Shown: positions 17,322-26,396, counted from the stretch's first letter. The stretch is 64,000 nt of DNA from Sphingomonas naasensis (GCF_004792695.1 NZ_SRXU01000005.1:62001-126000); one strand, 5' to 3'. A program made the numbers and translations. Notes: a model not told the origin generated them from the letters alone.

Positions 17322-18071
17322 ATGGGCATGCTGAATGGAAAGACCGCGCTGATCACCGGCGCGAGCAGTGGCATCGGACTGGCGATCGCCGAGGCGTTCG
17401 CTTCCGAGGGGGCGCAAGTCGTCATCTCGGGCCGCGGCCGGCACGCGCTCGACGCCGCGGTCGCCCGGATCGGTGCGGGCACGCTGGCGTTCGAGGGCGA
17501 CGCGGCCGATCCCGGGCACCACCGCCGCGTCGCCGGCGAAATCTCGGCGCGGTTCGGCGGGCTCGACATCTACGTCGCCAATGCCGGACGGAACACGATC
17601 CGCAACTCGGCCGCGGTTTCGGAGGACGAATATGACGCGCAATTCGCGCTCAACGCCCGCGGCGTGTTCTTCGGCGTGCAGGCCGTCGCGCCAATCCTGC
17701 GCGACGGCGGCGCGATCCTGCTCACCGGCTCGCTGGCGAGCGATAAGGTGCTCGAGGGCCATGCCATCTATGCCGGCTCCAAGGCGGCGATCGGTGCCTT
17801 CGCGCGCAGCTGGGCGCTCGAGTTCAAGGCACGCGGCATCCGCGTCAACGTGCTGAGCCCGGGCCCGACCGACACTGCGATCCTCGACAAGCTCGGCATC
17901 CCGCCCGAGCAGCGCGGCGCCTTCGCCGCGGCGATGGCCGATGCGATCCCGCTCGGCCGGCTGGGGCGGCCCGACGAGCTTGCGCAGGCGGCGCTGTTCC
18001 TCGCTTCCGACGCGAGCAGCTTCGTGACCGGCGTCAACCTGCGCGTCGACGGCGGGATGGCCTTGCTCTGA
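17322..18071 (+). CDS. SDR family oxidoreductase
   Basis: A 249-residue classical short-chain dehydrogenase. TGASSGIG (cofactor motif), NAG (about residue 89-91), the catalytic Ser in LTGSLAS, Tyr-Lys in YAGSK, and the SPGPTDT loop are all visible; the C-terminus ends in the usual VDGGMA. The residue after the second strand (SGRGRHALD) suggests NADP(H). Substrate unknown. GAGGAG lies just before the ATG. Convergent with the NarL-type regulator gene at 18087. Confidence 0.88.
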   Translation: MGMLNGKTALITGASSGIGLAIAEAFASEGAQVVISGRGRHALDAAVARIGAGTLAFEGDAADPGHHRRVAGEISARFGGLDIYVANAGRNTIRNSAAVSEDEYDAQFALNARGVFFGVQAVAPILRDGGAILLTGSLASDKVLEGHAIYAGSKAAIGAFARSWALEFKARGIRVNVLSPGPTDTAILDKLGIPPEQRGAFAAAMADAIPLGRLGRPDELAQAALFLASDASSFVTGVNLRVDGGMALL

Positions 18072-18086
18072 AACCGCGCCCCGGCT

Positions 18087-18713
18087 TCAGAGCTCGATGA
18101 TGCCGCGCCGCGCCGCGACGGTGACGGCGTGGGTGCGATCGGTGACGTCGAGCTTGGCGAAGATGTTCTTGAGATGCGCCTTCACGGTCTCTTCGGAGAG
18201 CGACAGCGCGTGCGCGACTTCCTTGTTGGCCTTGCCGATCGCGACGAGGCGCAGCACCGCCGCCTCGCGCTCGCTCAGCGTCTCGTCGGTGACGTGGAGC
18301 GCGATCTCGGCGGCGACGTCGCCATGGACGTGGCGGCGGCCGTGATGGACGTTGCGGATCGCATCGAGCATCTCGGTCCTGAGGCTGCTCTTGAGCAGAT
18401 AGCCGGTCGCGCCCGCCTTGAGCGCGCGCACCGCCTGGACGTCGCCGGCATAGGTGGTGAGCACGAGGATGCGCGCCTGCGGGAACTCGCCGCGGATCGC
18501 GACGATCGCCTCGAGCCCGTTCATCCCGGGCATCTGCAGGTCCATCAGCGTGACGTCGGGCTGGAGCGTGCGGAACCGCTCGACCGCCTCGGCGCCGCCG
18601 CCCGCCTCGCCGACGACGACGATGTCGGCGCGGTCCTCGAGAATCGCCGCGACGCCCTCGCGCAGCAGCGGGTGATCGTCGACGATCAGGATGCGGATGG
18701 GCATGTCAGCCAT
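18087..18713 (-). CDS. NarL/LuxR-type response regulator
   Basis: A 208-residue regulator: receiver domain (residues 1-120) with IVDDHPLLREG, phospho-acceptor Asp58 in TLMDLQMPG and the conserved Lys in LLKSS, then a LuxR-type helix-turn-helix (LSEREAAVLRLVAIGKANKEVAHALSL split across residues about 145-175). It is the obvious partner of the kinase encoded immediately upstream: its ATG (18711-18713) overlaps the kinase stop by 8 nt. A second in-frame ATG at 18704 is possible. Confidence 0.92.
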   Translation of the reverse strand: MADMPIRILIVDDHPLLREGVAAILEDRADIVVVGEAGGGAEAVERFRTLQPDVTLMDLQMPGMNGLEAIVAIRGEFPQARILVLTTYAGDVQAVRALKAGATGYLLKSSLRTEMLDAIRNVHHGRRHVHGDVAAEIALHVTDETLSEREAAVLRLVAIGKANKEVAHALSLSEETVKAHLKNIFAKLDVTDRTHAVTVAARRGIIEL

Positions 18714-21700
18714 GACCGGGTTCCTTCCTGCGGCGCAGCAGCCGCGCGAGCAGACGCCGCGGCGCATGATCAGTGAAGACGAGCCGGGCGGGCAGCGCGA
18801 CCGTGACGGCGCTGCCCATGCCGGGGCGGCTGTCGATCGAGAAGCTGCCGCCGATCCGTTCGGCCCGCTCGCGCATCCCGACCAGCCCGAAATGGCCCGG
18901 CTTGTGCCCCGTGTCGAGAACCTCGTCGGCAATTCCGATCCCATCGTCGCGTATTTCGACGGCGAGCTGGCGCGTCCCGAAGCGGATGGTGACGTCGACC
19001 GAGCGCGCTTTGGCGTGGCGCGCGGCGTTGAACAGCGCCTCGCCGGCGATGCGATCGAGCTCGACCGCGACCAGCGGATCGATCGGCCGCTGCCTGCCTT
19101 CGACGATGATGCGGATCGGGATCGCCGGATCGAAGCCCGCGTCGACCGCACGCTCGCTGATCAGCTCGGGCAAGTCGGCCGAGCCCTTCGCGACGCGTAG
19201 ATTCTGCACCCGATCGCGCCCCTCGGCGAGAATCTCGTCGGCGCGCTCGAGCGCCGCTTCAAGCTGCGCGCGCGACGCGGTTTCGGCGGGCATCTTGTTG
19301 GCGACCGACTGGAAGCGCAGCACCAGCCCCTGGACGCTCTGCAGCAACGTATCGTGCAGCTCGCGGGCGATCCGCTCGCGCTCGCCCAGCCGCTCCTCGA
19401 GCCGCGCGCGAATGCTGCCGGCGACTTGCGCCACGCGCAGCCGATAGGCCGCGGCCAGCAGCAGGAGTCCCGCCAGCGCACACAGCGCGACGAACCATTT
19501 CGACTGGACGAAGGTCGGCGGGATGAGGAATTCGACCGTCGCGCCGGTCTCGTTCCAGATGCCGTTGTCGTTCGCCGCGATCAGGTGGAAGCGATAGCTG
19601 CCCGGCGCGAGATTGGTGTAGAAGGCCTGCCGCCGCGTCCCCGCCTCGACCCAGTCGGCATCCTGCCCCTCGATCCGGTAGCGGACCTGCTTCGCGCGCG
19701 GGCTGGAGAAGCTCAGCACGGCGAAGTCGATCTGGATGTTCGACGTGCCGGCGGGCAGCGTCAGCGCGGACGGATCGCGATAGACTCGCTTGCGGGTGAC
19801 GAGCGCGCTCACCGCGACATTGGGCGGAGTGCGGCTTCGCGTGACATCGTGCGGATCGAGCCACAGGGTCCCGGTCTGAACCGCGATCCACAGCCGCCCG
19901 TCGCCGCCGCGCACGATCGCGCGCCGGCTGTGCGAATGCGGCCGGCTGCGGAGGCCGTCGACCGCGCCGAACAGCTGGAGCGGCAGCGGTCCGTCGGGGC
20001 GGGCGAAGGCACGGTCGAGCTCGGCCGTGGCGATGCGCAGGACGCCGCCCGGGGCGGTCAGCCAGGTGTCGCCCTCGGGCGTTTCCACCAGGCCGTTCAC
20101 CCCGCTGAGCAGCGGCTCGCGGCGCGCGGAAATCGTCTGGAAAGCATCGCCGCGCAGCCGGGCGAGGCCGAACCTGCCCCCGGCGAAGAGGCTGCCGTCG
20201 GCAACCGGCTGGAGCATCGTCTCGGCCGGGGCATAGGGGCCGAGCGGCAACGCGACCGAGCGGCGCGTCGTGCCATCGAGCCGGCTCAGCAGCTGATCGT
20301 TCCATTGCAGCACGATCCGGCGCCGCGCGTCGGTCACCATCGATTTCGGCAGGAAGCCGGTGCCGGGAGCGTCGAACATGCGCTGCCAGCGGCCGGCATG
20401 GTAGCGCGCCATCCCGCCCAGCGCCGCCGTCAGCCAGAAGTCGCCGGCGGCATCGAACGCGCAGTCATAGATCGTGTCGTGCAGCGGCACGGAGGCGCCG
20501 AGCGGACGAACCTGCCCGTCGCGCCAGACCACGACTTCGCGGGTCTGATCCAGCGCGATCCACAGCGCACCGTCCGGCGCCTCGCACAGGGTGCGCGGCG
20601 CCGCCGCGCTGCGGTAAATCGGTTCGGGACGTCCGCCAGGACGGACGCGGTACACGATGTGCGCCTGGCCGATATAGACGGTGCCGTCGGCGCCCTGCAG
20701 CAGCAGATCGCCGAACGGCCCCGGCCGGGTGAGCTCGGGCTCGAGGCGCAGCGTGGCGGGCCAAAACCGGTCGAGCCCGTTTTCAGTGGCAGCCCAGACA
20801 TTGCCTTCATGGTCCTGGAAGACCCGCGCAGTGGCGTTGGAGGACAGGCCGTCGCGCGCGGTGAAATGCTCGACTCGCGACACTGCTTCGACGGCCGAGG
20901 CAGCACCGCGCGGGTCGGGTCGAGCGACGCGCTGCAAACCGTCATAATAAGTCGCGATCCACAGATTTCCCTCGCGGTCGAACGCGGGCCATCCACGGAT
21001 CTGGCCGCCATCGGTCGCATAGGGATGGCGCAGAGGCGGCGGGCTTCCGCGCCCCTGCGGTCCGGTGAGCGGATAGCTGCCGCGGCGCTCGGTCAGCCAT
21101 ATTCGCTGCTCGCGGTCCATCGACAGTCGTCCGAGCATGCCGCGCTCGCGGCGGACGAATTCCAGCCTACGGCCATTGCGGGGCAGCCGTGCAACCGAAC
21201 CGGTGAACGAGATCCAGACGGCGCCGTCGGGGGCAACTTGCATGCCGAACGGATTATCTAGCGGCGCCCCGGCCTCGAGGCCGAATGTAGTCCACTTGCC
21301 GTCCCGAAACCGGAGCAACGGCGTGCCGATCCGCTCGGTCAAGACCCAGATCGTGCCATCTGCGGCCTCCTGCATCGCTTGCACGCGCGCGGGGGCGACG
21401 GGCGCCCGCAGGAAGCGCAGCTTGCCGTCGCGATAGACCGCGAAACGCCGCGAGCGCTCGAAATTGGTCCAGACCTCGCCGTTGCTCCGTACGAGAATTG
21501 CGGACGGTGCGCCCTGCGCGATCAGATCGACGCCGGCGCTGACCGATTCGAAGCGAATGCCGTCGAAGCGGAACAGACCGCTCGCGCTCGCGATCCACAG
21601 ATAGCCGCTCTTGTCCTGCGCGAGCGCGAATACCGGGCGCGGCGCATCGCTCTCCGCGCTCCAGCGCTGATGGGTGTAATGGCTAAGCCGGCGCGGCGCG

Positions 21701-21783
21701 ATCGTCGGATCGGCAATGGCCTTGCCGCACGCCAGCGCCGCCAGCAGCAGCGCCGCGACGAGAATCGCTCCTCTCAGCTGCAT
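18706..21783 (-). CDS. Hybrid-architecture sensor histidine kinase with periplasmic Reg_prop beta-propeller
   Basis: A 1025-residue membrane kinase. A signal sequence (ILVAALLLAALACGKA) is followed by a long periplasmic sensor made of repeated two-component propeller strands (e.g. DKSGYLWIASASGLFRFDG, EGNVWAATENGLDRF), then the Y_Y_Y domain (VRYRIEGQDADWV, APGSYRFHLIAAN), one membrane helix (WFVALCALAGLLLLAAAYRL), a HisKA_3 box with His810 in ARELHDTLLQS and an HATPase (GEALFNAARHAKA, DDGIGI). Such sensors often respond to sugars or other periplasmic ligands. ATG 21781-21783 has AGGAA upstream; the frame extends 57 nt more. Operon with the NarL regulator. Confidence 0.92.
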   Translation of the reverse strand: MQLRGAILVAALLLAALACGKAIADPTIAPRRLSHYTHQRWSAESDAPRPVFALAQDKSGYLWIASASGLFRFDGIRFESVSAGVDLIAQGAPSAILVRSNGEVWTNFERSRRFAVYRDGKLRFLRAPVAPARVQAMQEAADGTIWVLTERIGTPLLRFRDGKWTTFGLEAGAPLDNPFGMQVAPDGAVWISFTGSVARLPRNGRRLEFVRRERGMLGRLSMDREQRIWLTERRGSYPLTGPQGRGSPPPLRHPYATDGGQIRGWPAFDREGNLWIATYYDGLQRVARPDPRGAASAVEAVSRVEHFTARDGLSSNATARVFQDHEGNVWAATENGLDRFWPATLRLEPELTRPGPFGDLLLQGADGTVYIGQAHIVYRVRPGGRPEPIYRSAAAPRTLCEAPDGALWIALDQTREVVVWRDGQVRPLGASVPLHDTIYDCAFDAAGDFWLTAALGGMARYHAGRWQRMFDAPGTGFLPKSMVTDARRRIVLQWNDQLLSRLDGTTRRSVALPLGPYAPAETMLQPVADGSLFAGGRFGLARLRGDAFQTISARREPLLSGVNGLVETPEGDTWLTAPGGVLRIATAELDRAFARPDGPLPLQLFGAVDGLRSRPHSHSRRAIVRGGDGRLWIAVQTGTLWLDPHDVTRSRTPPNVAVSALVTRKRVYRDPSALTLPAGTSNIQIDFAVLSFSSPRAKQVRYRIEGQDADWVEAGTRRQAFYTNLAPGSYRFHLIAANDNGIWNETGATVEFLIPPTFVQSKWFVALCALAGLLLLAAAYRLRVAQVAGSIRARLEERLGERERIARELHDTLLQSVQGLVLRFQSVANKMPAETASRAQLEAALERADEILAEGRDRVQNLRVAKGSADLPELISERAVDAGFDPAIPIRIIVEGRQRPIDPLVAVELDRIAGEALFNAARHAKARSVDVTIRFGTRQLAVEIRDDGIGIADEVLDTGHKPGHFGLVGMRERAERIGGSFSIDSRPGMGSAVTVALPARLVFTDHAPRRLLARLLRRRKEPGHG

Positions 21784-21865
21784 CGCTGTTCCTGCAACTC
21801 GCGCTGGATGCCCCCGTACGCCCAATCCCAAAGCGCCCATTCGCCGGGAGGCGGCGCGGATGCTA

Positions 21866-21879
21866 CCCCCGAACGGGGG
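21866..21879. promoter_or_regulatory. Palindrome CCCCCG-AA-CGGGGG in divergent promoter region
   Basis: A 14-bp perfect palindrome in the 154-bp gap between the propeller kinase and the DoxX-like gene. Its half-site CCCCGAAC recurs at 21890-21897. The position and symmetry suggest a regulator-binding site for one or both genes; the regulator is unknown. Confidence 0.35.
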
Positions 21880-21937
21880 ATCGGAACATCCCCGAACAGA
21901 AGCTGGTCCGGGCCCGCCGACGGGCTATCGCTGGGAC

Positions 21938-22330
21938 GTGCCAAAACTGATCCTGCGTTACCCCGACGGCGCCGCCGGCGCCGCCCTGCTGTTGATGCGC
22001 TGCGCGTCGGCCGCGATCGCCTATCCGGCGCTCGCGCGCGTGCTGCCGCCGTCCGGCGGATGGCTGATAGCAGCCGCCGCCGCAATCCTCGTGCTCGCGC
22101 TGGTGACGGGCTTCGGCACCCGTGCGGCGGCGCTGCTGCTCGCGGCGGCATTGATCGTCGGGCTGTGCGCGGTGCGCGGCGAGACCGCATTGCTGCTGGC
22201 CGCGGCGGCCGGCGGCGCGGTCGCGCTGGCACTGCTCGGCCCCGGCGCATGGTCGGTCGACGCGCGGCGTTACGGCCATCGCGTGATCCGCCTCGAACCG
22301 CGCTCCCCCGATCGGGGAGGCCAGGTCTAA
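21938..22330 (+). CDS. DoxX-like small membrane protein
   Basis: A 130-residue protein starting at GTG with four hydrophobic helices (AALLLMRCASAAIAYPAL, LIAAAAAILVLALVTGF, AAALLLAAALIVGLCAV, ALLLAAAAGGAVALALLG) and the C-terminal GPGAWSVDARRYG motif seen at the end of many DoxX-family proteins. Function unknown; relatives are linked to redox stress in some bacteria. The ribosome site is weak. The perfect 12-bp palindrome CCCCGATCGGGG (22306-22317) lies in its last codons, 76 bp before the FixJ-type regulator gene follows. Confidence 0.65.
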   Translation: MPKLILRYPDGAAGAALLLMRCASAAIAYPALARVLPPSGGWLIAAAAAILVLALVTGFGTRAAALLLAAALIVGLCAVRGETALLLAAAAGGAVALALLGPGAWSVDARRYGHRVIRLEPRSPDRGGQV

Positions 22331-22405
22331 CCGGCTTCGGGATTTCCGGCCGCCGCGCGCCATGAAAGAATTGCCCGTCTTCCGCCGCAGACGCCCGGAG
22401 GTGAC

Positions 22406-23098
22406 ATGATGACCCACGGATCGGAGATGTATCGCGAAGCCGCCGGTGCGGCGCTGCCGGGAGCGATCGCGCACGATCGCCCGCTGGTGCTGATCGTCGA
22501 CGACGATGCGGCGGTGCGCACCTCGATCGAGGAGCTGATGCTGTCGGTGGGGATCGACGCGGCGGGCTTCGGCTCGACTCGCGAGCTGCTCGACGCGAAC
22601 TTGCCCGATCGGCCGGGCTGCCTCGTGCTCGACGTCCGCATGCCGGGCTCGAGCGGGCTCGACCTGCAGCAGCATCTCGCCGCGACCGGCAATCCCCGGC
22701 CGATCGTCTTCCTGACCGGACATGGCGACATCCCGATGTCGGTGCAGGCGATGAAGGCCGGCGCGATCGATTTCCTGACCAAGCCGGTGCGCGACCAGTC
22801 GCTGCTCGACGCGGTGACCGCCGGAATCGAGCGCGATCTCGCCCAGCGCGCCGATGCGGCGATGGTCAAGCAGCAGGCCGATCGCCACGCCACGCTGACC
22901 CCGCGCGAGCGGCAGGTTCTCGCCCAGGTGGCGCTGGGCCGGCTGAACAAGCAGATCGCCTATGACCTCGGCATCAGCGAAGTGACGGTGAAGCTGCATC
23001 GCAGCAGCGTGATGCGCAAGATGGCGGCGGCGACGGTGGGCGAGCTGATCCGGGCGTGGGACATGCTCCCGCCCGAGCTGCGCGAAGGGCAGACCTAG
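22406..23098 (+). CDS. FixJ/NodW-type response regulator
   Basis: A 230-residue two-domain regulator. Receiver domain near residues 27-145 with LIVDDDAAVRTS, Asp76 in LVLDVRMPGSSGLDL and FLTKPVRD carrying the conserved Lys; C-terminal LuxR-type helix-turn-helix (LTPRERQVLAQVALGRLNKQIA, SEVTVKLHRSSVMRKM). CGGAGG precedes the ATG. No kinase is adjacent on the same side except the PAS kinase two genes downstream, which is the likely partner. Confidence 0.92.
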   Translation: MMTHGSEMYREAAGAALPGAIAHDRPLVLIVDDDAAVRTSIEELMLSVGIDAAGFGSTRELLDANLPDRPGCLVLDVRMPGSSGLDLQQHLAATGNPRPIVFLTGHGDIPMSVQAMKAGAIDFLTKPVRDQSLLDAVTAGIERDLAQRADAAMVKQQADRHATLTPRERQVLAQVALGRLNKQIAYDLGISEVTVKLHRSSVMRKMAAATVGELIRAWDMLPPELREGQT

Positions 23099-23111
23099 AC
23101 CATGGTATGGT

Positions 23112-23125
23112 TACAACCCGTTGTA
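23112..23125. promoter_or_regulatory. Operator-like palindrome TACAAC-CC-GTTGTA
   Basis: Two perfect 6-bp arms separated by CC, in the 82-bp gap between the FixJ-type regulator gene and the single-domain receiver gene, 55 nt before the predicted TTG start. Such symmetry at this place suggests a dimeric regulator site controlling the receiver-kinase pair. Confidence 0.4.
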
Positions 23126-23180
23126 GAATCAGCGACATCCGGAGGTGGCCACACCGGCCGCGCGCAGAAGGACCCTCCGC

Positions 23181-23555
23181 TTGTCCAAGGCCTGGATGAT
23201 CGCGATCGTGGACGACGACGCAGCCGTGCGCGAGGCGCTCTTCGATTTCCTGCAAGTGGAGAATCTGCCGGCACGCGCGTTCGCGGCGGCGGCGGACTTT
23301 CTCGCCGATCCCGCGATCGCAAGCTTCGCCTGTGTCATCACCGACATCCGCATGCCCGATATCGACGGGCTCGAGCTGCAGCGCCGGCTGCGCGCGCGCG
23401 GATCGGCGATGCCCGTGATCTTCATCACCTCGACCAGCGAGGAGGCGACGCGGGTGCGCGCGATGCGGGGCGGCGCCATCGCCTTTCTGACCAAGCCGTT
23501 CGACGACGAGGCGTTGCTCGGCATCCTGCGCACGGTGCTGGGCGGGCGCCCCTGA
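23181..23555 (+). CDS. Single-domain response regulator (receiver only)
   Basis: A 124-residue CheY-like protein consisting of one receiver domain: IVDDDAAVREAL, phospho-acceptor Asp55 in VITDIRMPD, the Thr/Ser switch in FITSTS, and FLTKPFDD. No output domain. I chose TTG 23181 because AGAAGGA lies 8 nt upstream; GTG 23145 and ATG 23196 are in-frame alternatives. The stop is one base from the start of the PAS kinase, so the two proteins are probably a pair or parts of a phosphorelay with the FixJ-type regulator. Confidence 0.85.
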   Translation: MSKAWMIAIVDDDAAVREALFDFLQVENLPARAFAAAADFLADPAIASFACVITDIRMPDIDGLELQRRLRARGSAMPVIFITSTSEEATRVRAMRGGAIAFLTKPFDDEALLGILRTVLGGRP

Positions 23556-23556
23556 C

Positions 23557-25236
23557 ATGACTCGATCCTCGTCCCTGATCGCGCCGCAACCCTTGGCAAG
23601 CGAGCGCATGCCGCTGGGCGTGACGCCCGATTCGGCGGCGTGCTGGGAAGTCGACTTGTCGGCGATGCGCGCGCTCGTCGACCGGGTGGCGGCCGGCGGC
23701 GACTGGACCGGCTGGGTGGCGGCGCTGCTCCACGGCGCGCGGATCATCGACGTCAATGCGCGCGGGCTCGAGCTCGTCGGCTCGCCGGTTGCGCGCGACA
23801 GCATGATCGGCCAACCGGTCGCCAGCTTCTGCCCACCCGAGAGCTGGGCGATCCTCGCCGAACTGATCGTCGCGGTGGCATCGGACCGGCCCGATCATGC
23901 AGTGCAGTCGCGCGGGATCAACTCGTTCATGTTCCGCAATGCCGTGCTCACGGTATGGGGGGCGCCGGGCGATGCGCGACCGGACATCGTGTGGGTCGCG
24001 GTCGACGGCGAGATGGCCGACGATCGCTCCTTCTGGTCGGTGCGCGCGAGCGAGCAGCGCTATCGCCGGCTGATCCACCATCTTCCCGGCGCGCTGCTCC
24101 AGGTCGATGCGCGGCCGATGGGCGCGGCATTCTACCAGCTCCGCTCGGAGGGCGTGACCGACATCCGGGCCTATCTGGATGCGCATCCCGATCTGGTCGA
24201 TCACGCGTGTCAGGTGGTGCGGGTGACCGATGCCAATGGCGGTGCGGCCGCGCTGTTCGGCGTGGCCGGCGTCGCCGATCTGGTCGGGCCGGTCGAATAT
24301 ATCTTCGCGCTCGCGCCCGATACCGCGCGGCGCGTGACGACCGCGCATTTCGAAGGACGGCGCAGCGTCGTCGAGCTGATGAAGCTCAAGACCTTCGACG
24401 GCCGGGTCATCGATGCCGAGCTGACGGTGACCTTTCCGACGCCGCCCGAGAGCCTCGACATCACCTTGCTGACGATCGAGGACGTCACCGAACGGCTGCG
24501 CACCGAAGCCGAACTGCGCCAGCTCCAGGCCGATTATGCCCGCGCATCGCGGATCGTGACGCTCGGCGAGCTGGCGAGCTCGATCGCGCACGAAGTCAAT
24601 CAGCCGCTCGCGGCGATCGCGATGAACGCTGACACCAGCCTCCGCTGGCTTTCGCGCGAGGAGCCCAATCTCGACAAGGTCCGGCAGCTCAACGCGCGCA
24701 TCGCCGAGAGCGCGCGGCATGCGAGCGACATCGTCCAGCGTATCCGCGGAATGGCGTCGCGGCATTTGCCCGAGCCGGTGCCGGTCGATTTCAATGCGGT
24801 GATCGAGCAGGCGATGCTCTTCATCTGCCACGAGGTCGAGGCGCGGGCGATCCGGCTGTCGGTGACGCTCGACATCGGCGTGCCGCGCGTGCTCGGTGAT
24901 CGCGTCCAGCTGCAGCAGGTGATCGTCAACCTGCTGGTCAACGCGCTCCAGGCGGTGGCGCCGAGGGGTTTCGGCGAAGGCCGCATCGCGCTGGCGACCG
25001 GAAAGGCGCCCGACGGCGCGGTATTCTTCACGATTCACGACAATGGGCCCGGCATCGCCGAGGCGGATCTCCCGCGCATCTTCGACGGCTTCTTCACTAC
25101 GAAGCCCGACGGCATGGGCATCGGCCTCGAGCTGTGCCAGTCGATCATCGCCGCGCATGGCGGCACGATCAGCGCCTCCAACGCCGCCGAAGGGGGCGCC
25201 GTCTTCCGCATCTCGATTCCGCCCGTCGAGGCGTGA
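23557..25236 (+). CDS. Cytoplasmic PAS sensor histidine kinase
   Basis: A 559-residue soluble kinase. Two PAS-like segments occupy about residues 45-165 and 175-310 (the second ends LLTIEDVTERLRTEAEL), followed by a HisKA box with His345 in SSIAHEVNQPLAAIAMN and an HATPase: QVIVNLLVNALQAV (N box), DNGPGIAEADL, FFTTKPDGMGIGLELC. The HEVNQPLAAI type kinase is typical of FixL/DctB-like oxygen or metabolite sensing. Reads straight after the single-domain receiver. Confidence 0.9.
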   Translation: MTRSSSLIAPQPLASERMPLGVTPDSAACWEVDLSAMRALVDRVAAGGDWTGWVAALLHGARIIDVNARGLELVGSPVARDSMIGQPVASFCPPESWAILAELIVAVASDRPDHAVQSRGINSFMFRNAVLTVWGAPGDARPDIVWVAVDGEMADDRSFWSVRASEQRYRRLIHHLPGALLQVDARPMGAAFYQLRSEGVTDIRAYLDAHPDLVDHACQVVRVTDANGGAAALFGVAGVADLVGPVEYIFALAPDTARRVTTAHFEGRRSVVELMKLKTFDGRVIDAELTVTFPTPPESLDITLLTIEDVTERLRTEAELRQLQADYARASRIVTLGELASSIAHEVNQPLAAIAMNADTSLRWLSREEPNLDKVRQLNARIAESARHASDIVQRIRGMASRHLPEPVPVDFNAVIEQAMLFICHEVEARAIRLSVTLDIGVPRVLGDRVQLQQVIVNLLVNALQAVAPRGFGEGRIALATGKAPDGAVFFTIHDNGPGIAEADLPRIFDGFFTTKPDGMGIGLELCQSIIAAHGGTISASNAAEGGAVFRISIPPVEA

Positions 25237-25274
25237 TGCCGGCGGCGCGGTGGCGCGCCGCCGGTCCACTTCGC

Positions 25275-26099
25275 TCAGCTGCGCAGGAACGCGAGCAGAT
25301 CGGCGTTGAACTGCGCCGCATGCCTGGTCGCGGTCAGCCCGTGCGGCGCGCCGGGATAGAAGATCGATTGCGCGCCGGCGATCAGCCGCGCCGACTTGTG
25401 CCCCGAATCCTTGATCGGCACGATCTGGTCGTCCTCGCCGTGCACCACCAGCGTGGGCACGTCGAACTTCTTCAGATCCTCGGTGAAATCGCTCTCGGAG
25501 AATGCCTTGATGCACTCATAGGCGTTCTTGAGCCCCGCCTGCATGCTGATCAGCCAGAACGCGTCGAGCAGGCTCTGCGGAATGTCCGCGCCCGGCCGGT
25601 TGGCGCCGTAGAAGGGCACGGCGAAGTCACGATAGAATTGCGAGCGGTTGGCGGCGAGGTCCCTGCGCAGCCCGTCGAACAATTCGATCGGCAAACCGTC
25701 CGGATTGTCCGCACTCCGCAGCATGCCCGGAGGCACCGCGCCGAGCAGCACCGCCTTCGCGACGCGGCCGGTGCCGTGCCGGCCGATATAGCGCGCGACT
25801 TCGCCCCCGCCGGTCGAATGACCGACCATCGCGATGTCAAGCAAATCGAGCGCGGCGAACAATTCGGCGAGGTCGTCGGCATAGCCGTCCATGTCGTTGC
25901 GCGTCGAGGTCTGGGCCGATTTCCCGTGGCCGCGCCGATCGTGCGCGATCACGCGGAAGCCGTTCTGCGCGAGGAACAGCATTTGCCCGCTCCACGCATC
26001 CGAGCTCAGCGGCCAGCCGTGCGAAAAAGTGACGACCGGGCCTTCGCCCCAATCCTTGTAATAGAGTTCATGTCCGTCGCTGGTGGTGATCGTCGGCAC
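25275..26099 (-). CDS. Alpha/beta hydrolase, non-heme haloperoxidase-like
   Basis: A 274-residue serine hydrolase. The nucleophile is in GHSTGGG, the acid in [11 protein letters not shown] and the histidine in GAPHGL, with [11 protein letters not shown] forming the oxyanion region and the DRRGHGKS motif typical of the chloroperoxidase/aryl esterase group. GTG 26097-26099 is used because GAGGAG lies 7 nt upstream. It faces the detoxification array across a 329-bp region that contains a perfect EcfG-type promoter in its direction. Confidence 0.85.
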   Translation of the reverse strand: MPTITTSDGHELYYKDWGEGPVVTFSHGWPLSSDAWSGQMLFLAQNGFRVIAHDRRGHGKSAQTSTRNDMDGYADDLAELFAALDLLDIAMVGHSTGGGEVARYIGRHGTGRVAKAVLLGAVPPGMLRSADNPDGLPIELFDGLRRDLAANRSQFYRDFAVPFYGANRPGADIPQSLLDAFWLISMQAGLKNAYECIKAFSESDFTEDLKKFDVPTLVVHGEDDQIVPIKDSGHKSARLIAGAQSIFYPGAPHGLTATRHAAQFNADLLAFLRS

Positions 26100-26240
26100 T
26101 CGGCTTCTCCTCGACGCGGCGCGCCAGATCACGTTCCGGCGCGCCTTCGGGCTAGGCCCGCCAGGCACGGCGTTCGATCGCGCGGAGGAGCAGAATGGCT
26201 TCTGCGGCAGACGAGGCGCGGCTGCGCCGAGGGCGTGCCG

Positions 26241-26266
26241 GGAACCCGCGCGGCGGCGAACTCGTC
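26241..26266 (+). promoter_or_regulatory. EcfG-like promoter, near consensus
   Basis: GGAAC at 26241-26245, a 17-nt spacer, then CGTC at 26263-26266; the alphaproteobacterial general stress sigma factor EcfG recognises GGAAC-N16-17-CGTT. The last base deviates. It would start transcription about 155 nt before the first NAD(P)-binding protein gene. Confidence 0.35.
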
Positions 26267-26370
26267 GCGAATTCCTGCGGCCCGGGATGGACGACCCTGC
26301 GCCAAAGGACAGGTTTGACTGCCGATTGGCGTGCCCGGCGCATCCGTCGGCGCAATGGCGACGGGCGGCG

Positions 26371-26396
26371 AACGGCGCGATCCTTCTCCTCGTTCC
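26371..26396 (-). promoter_or_regulatory. EcfG-type promoter (perfect match)
   Basis: Read on the minus strand: GGAAC (26396-26392), 17 nt, CGTT (26374-26371). This is the general stress response consensus. The downstream gene is the haloperoxidase-like hydrolase, giving a leader of about 265 nt, which is long; hence moderate confidence that it drives that gene directly. Confidence 0.5.

Noticed and set aside
19354-21261. 635-codon open frame on the plus strand
   Set aside because: It runs antisense to the propeller histidine kinase, whose domains are clear; the antisense product is Arg/Asp-rich low-complexity sequence typical of high-GC shadow frames.
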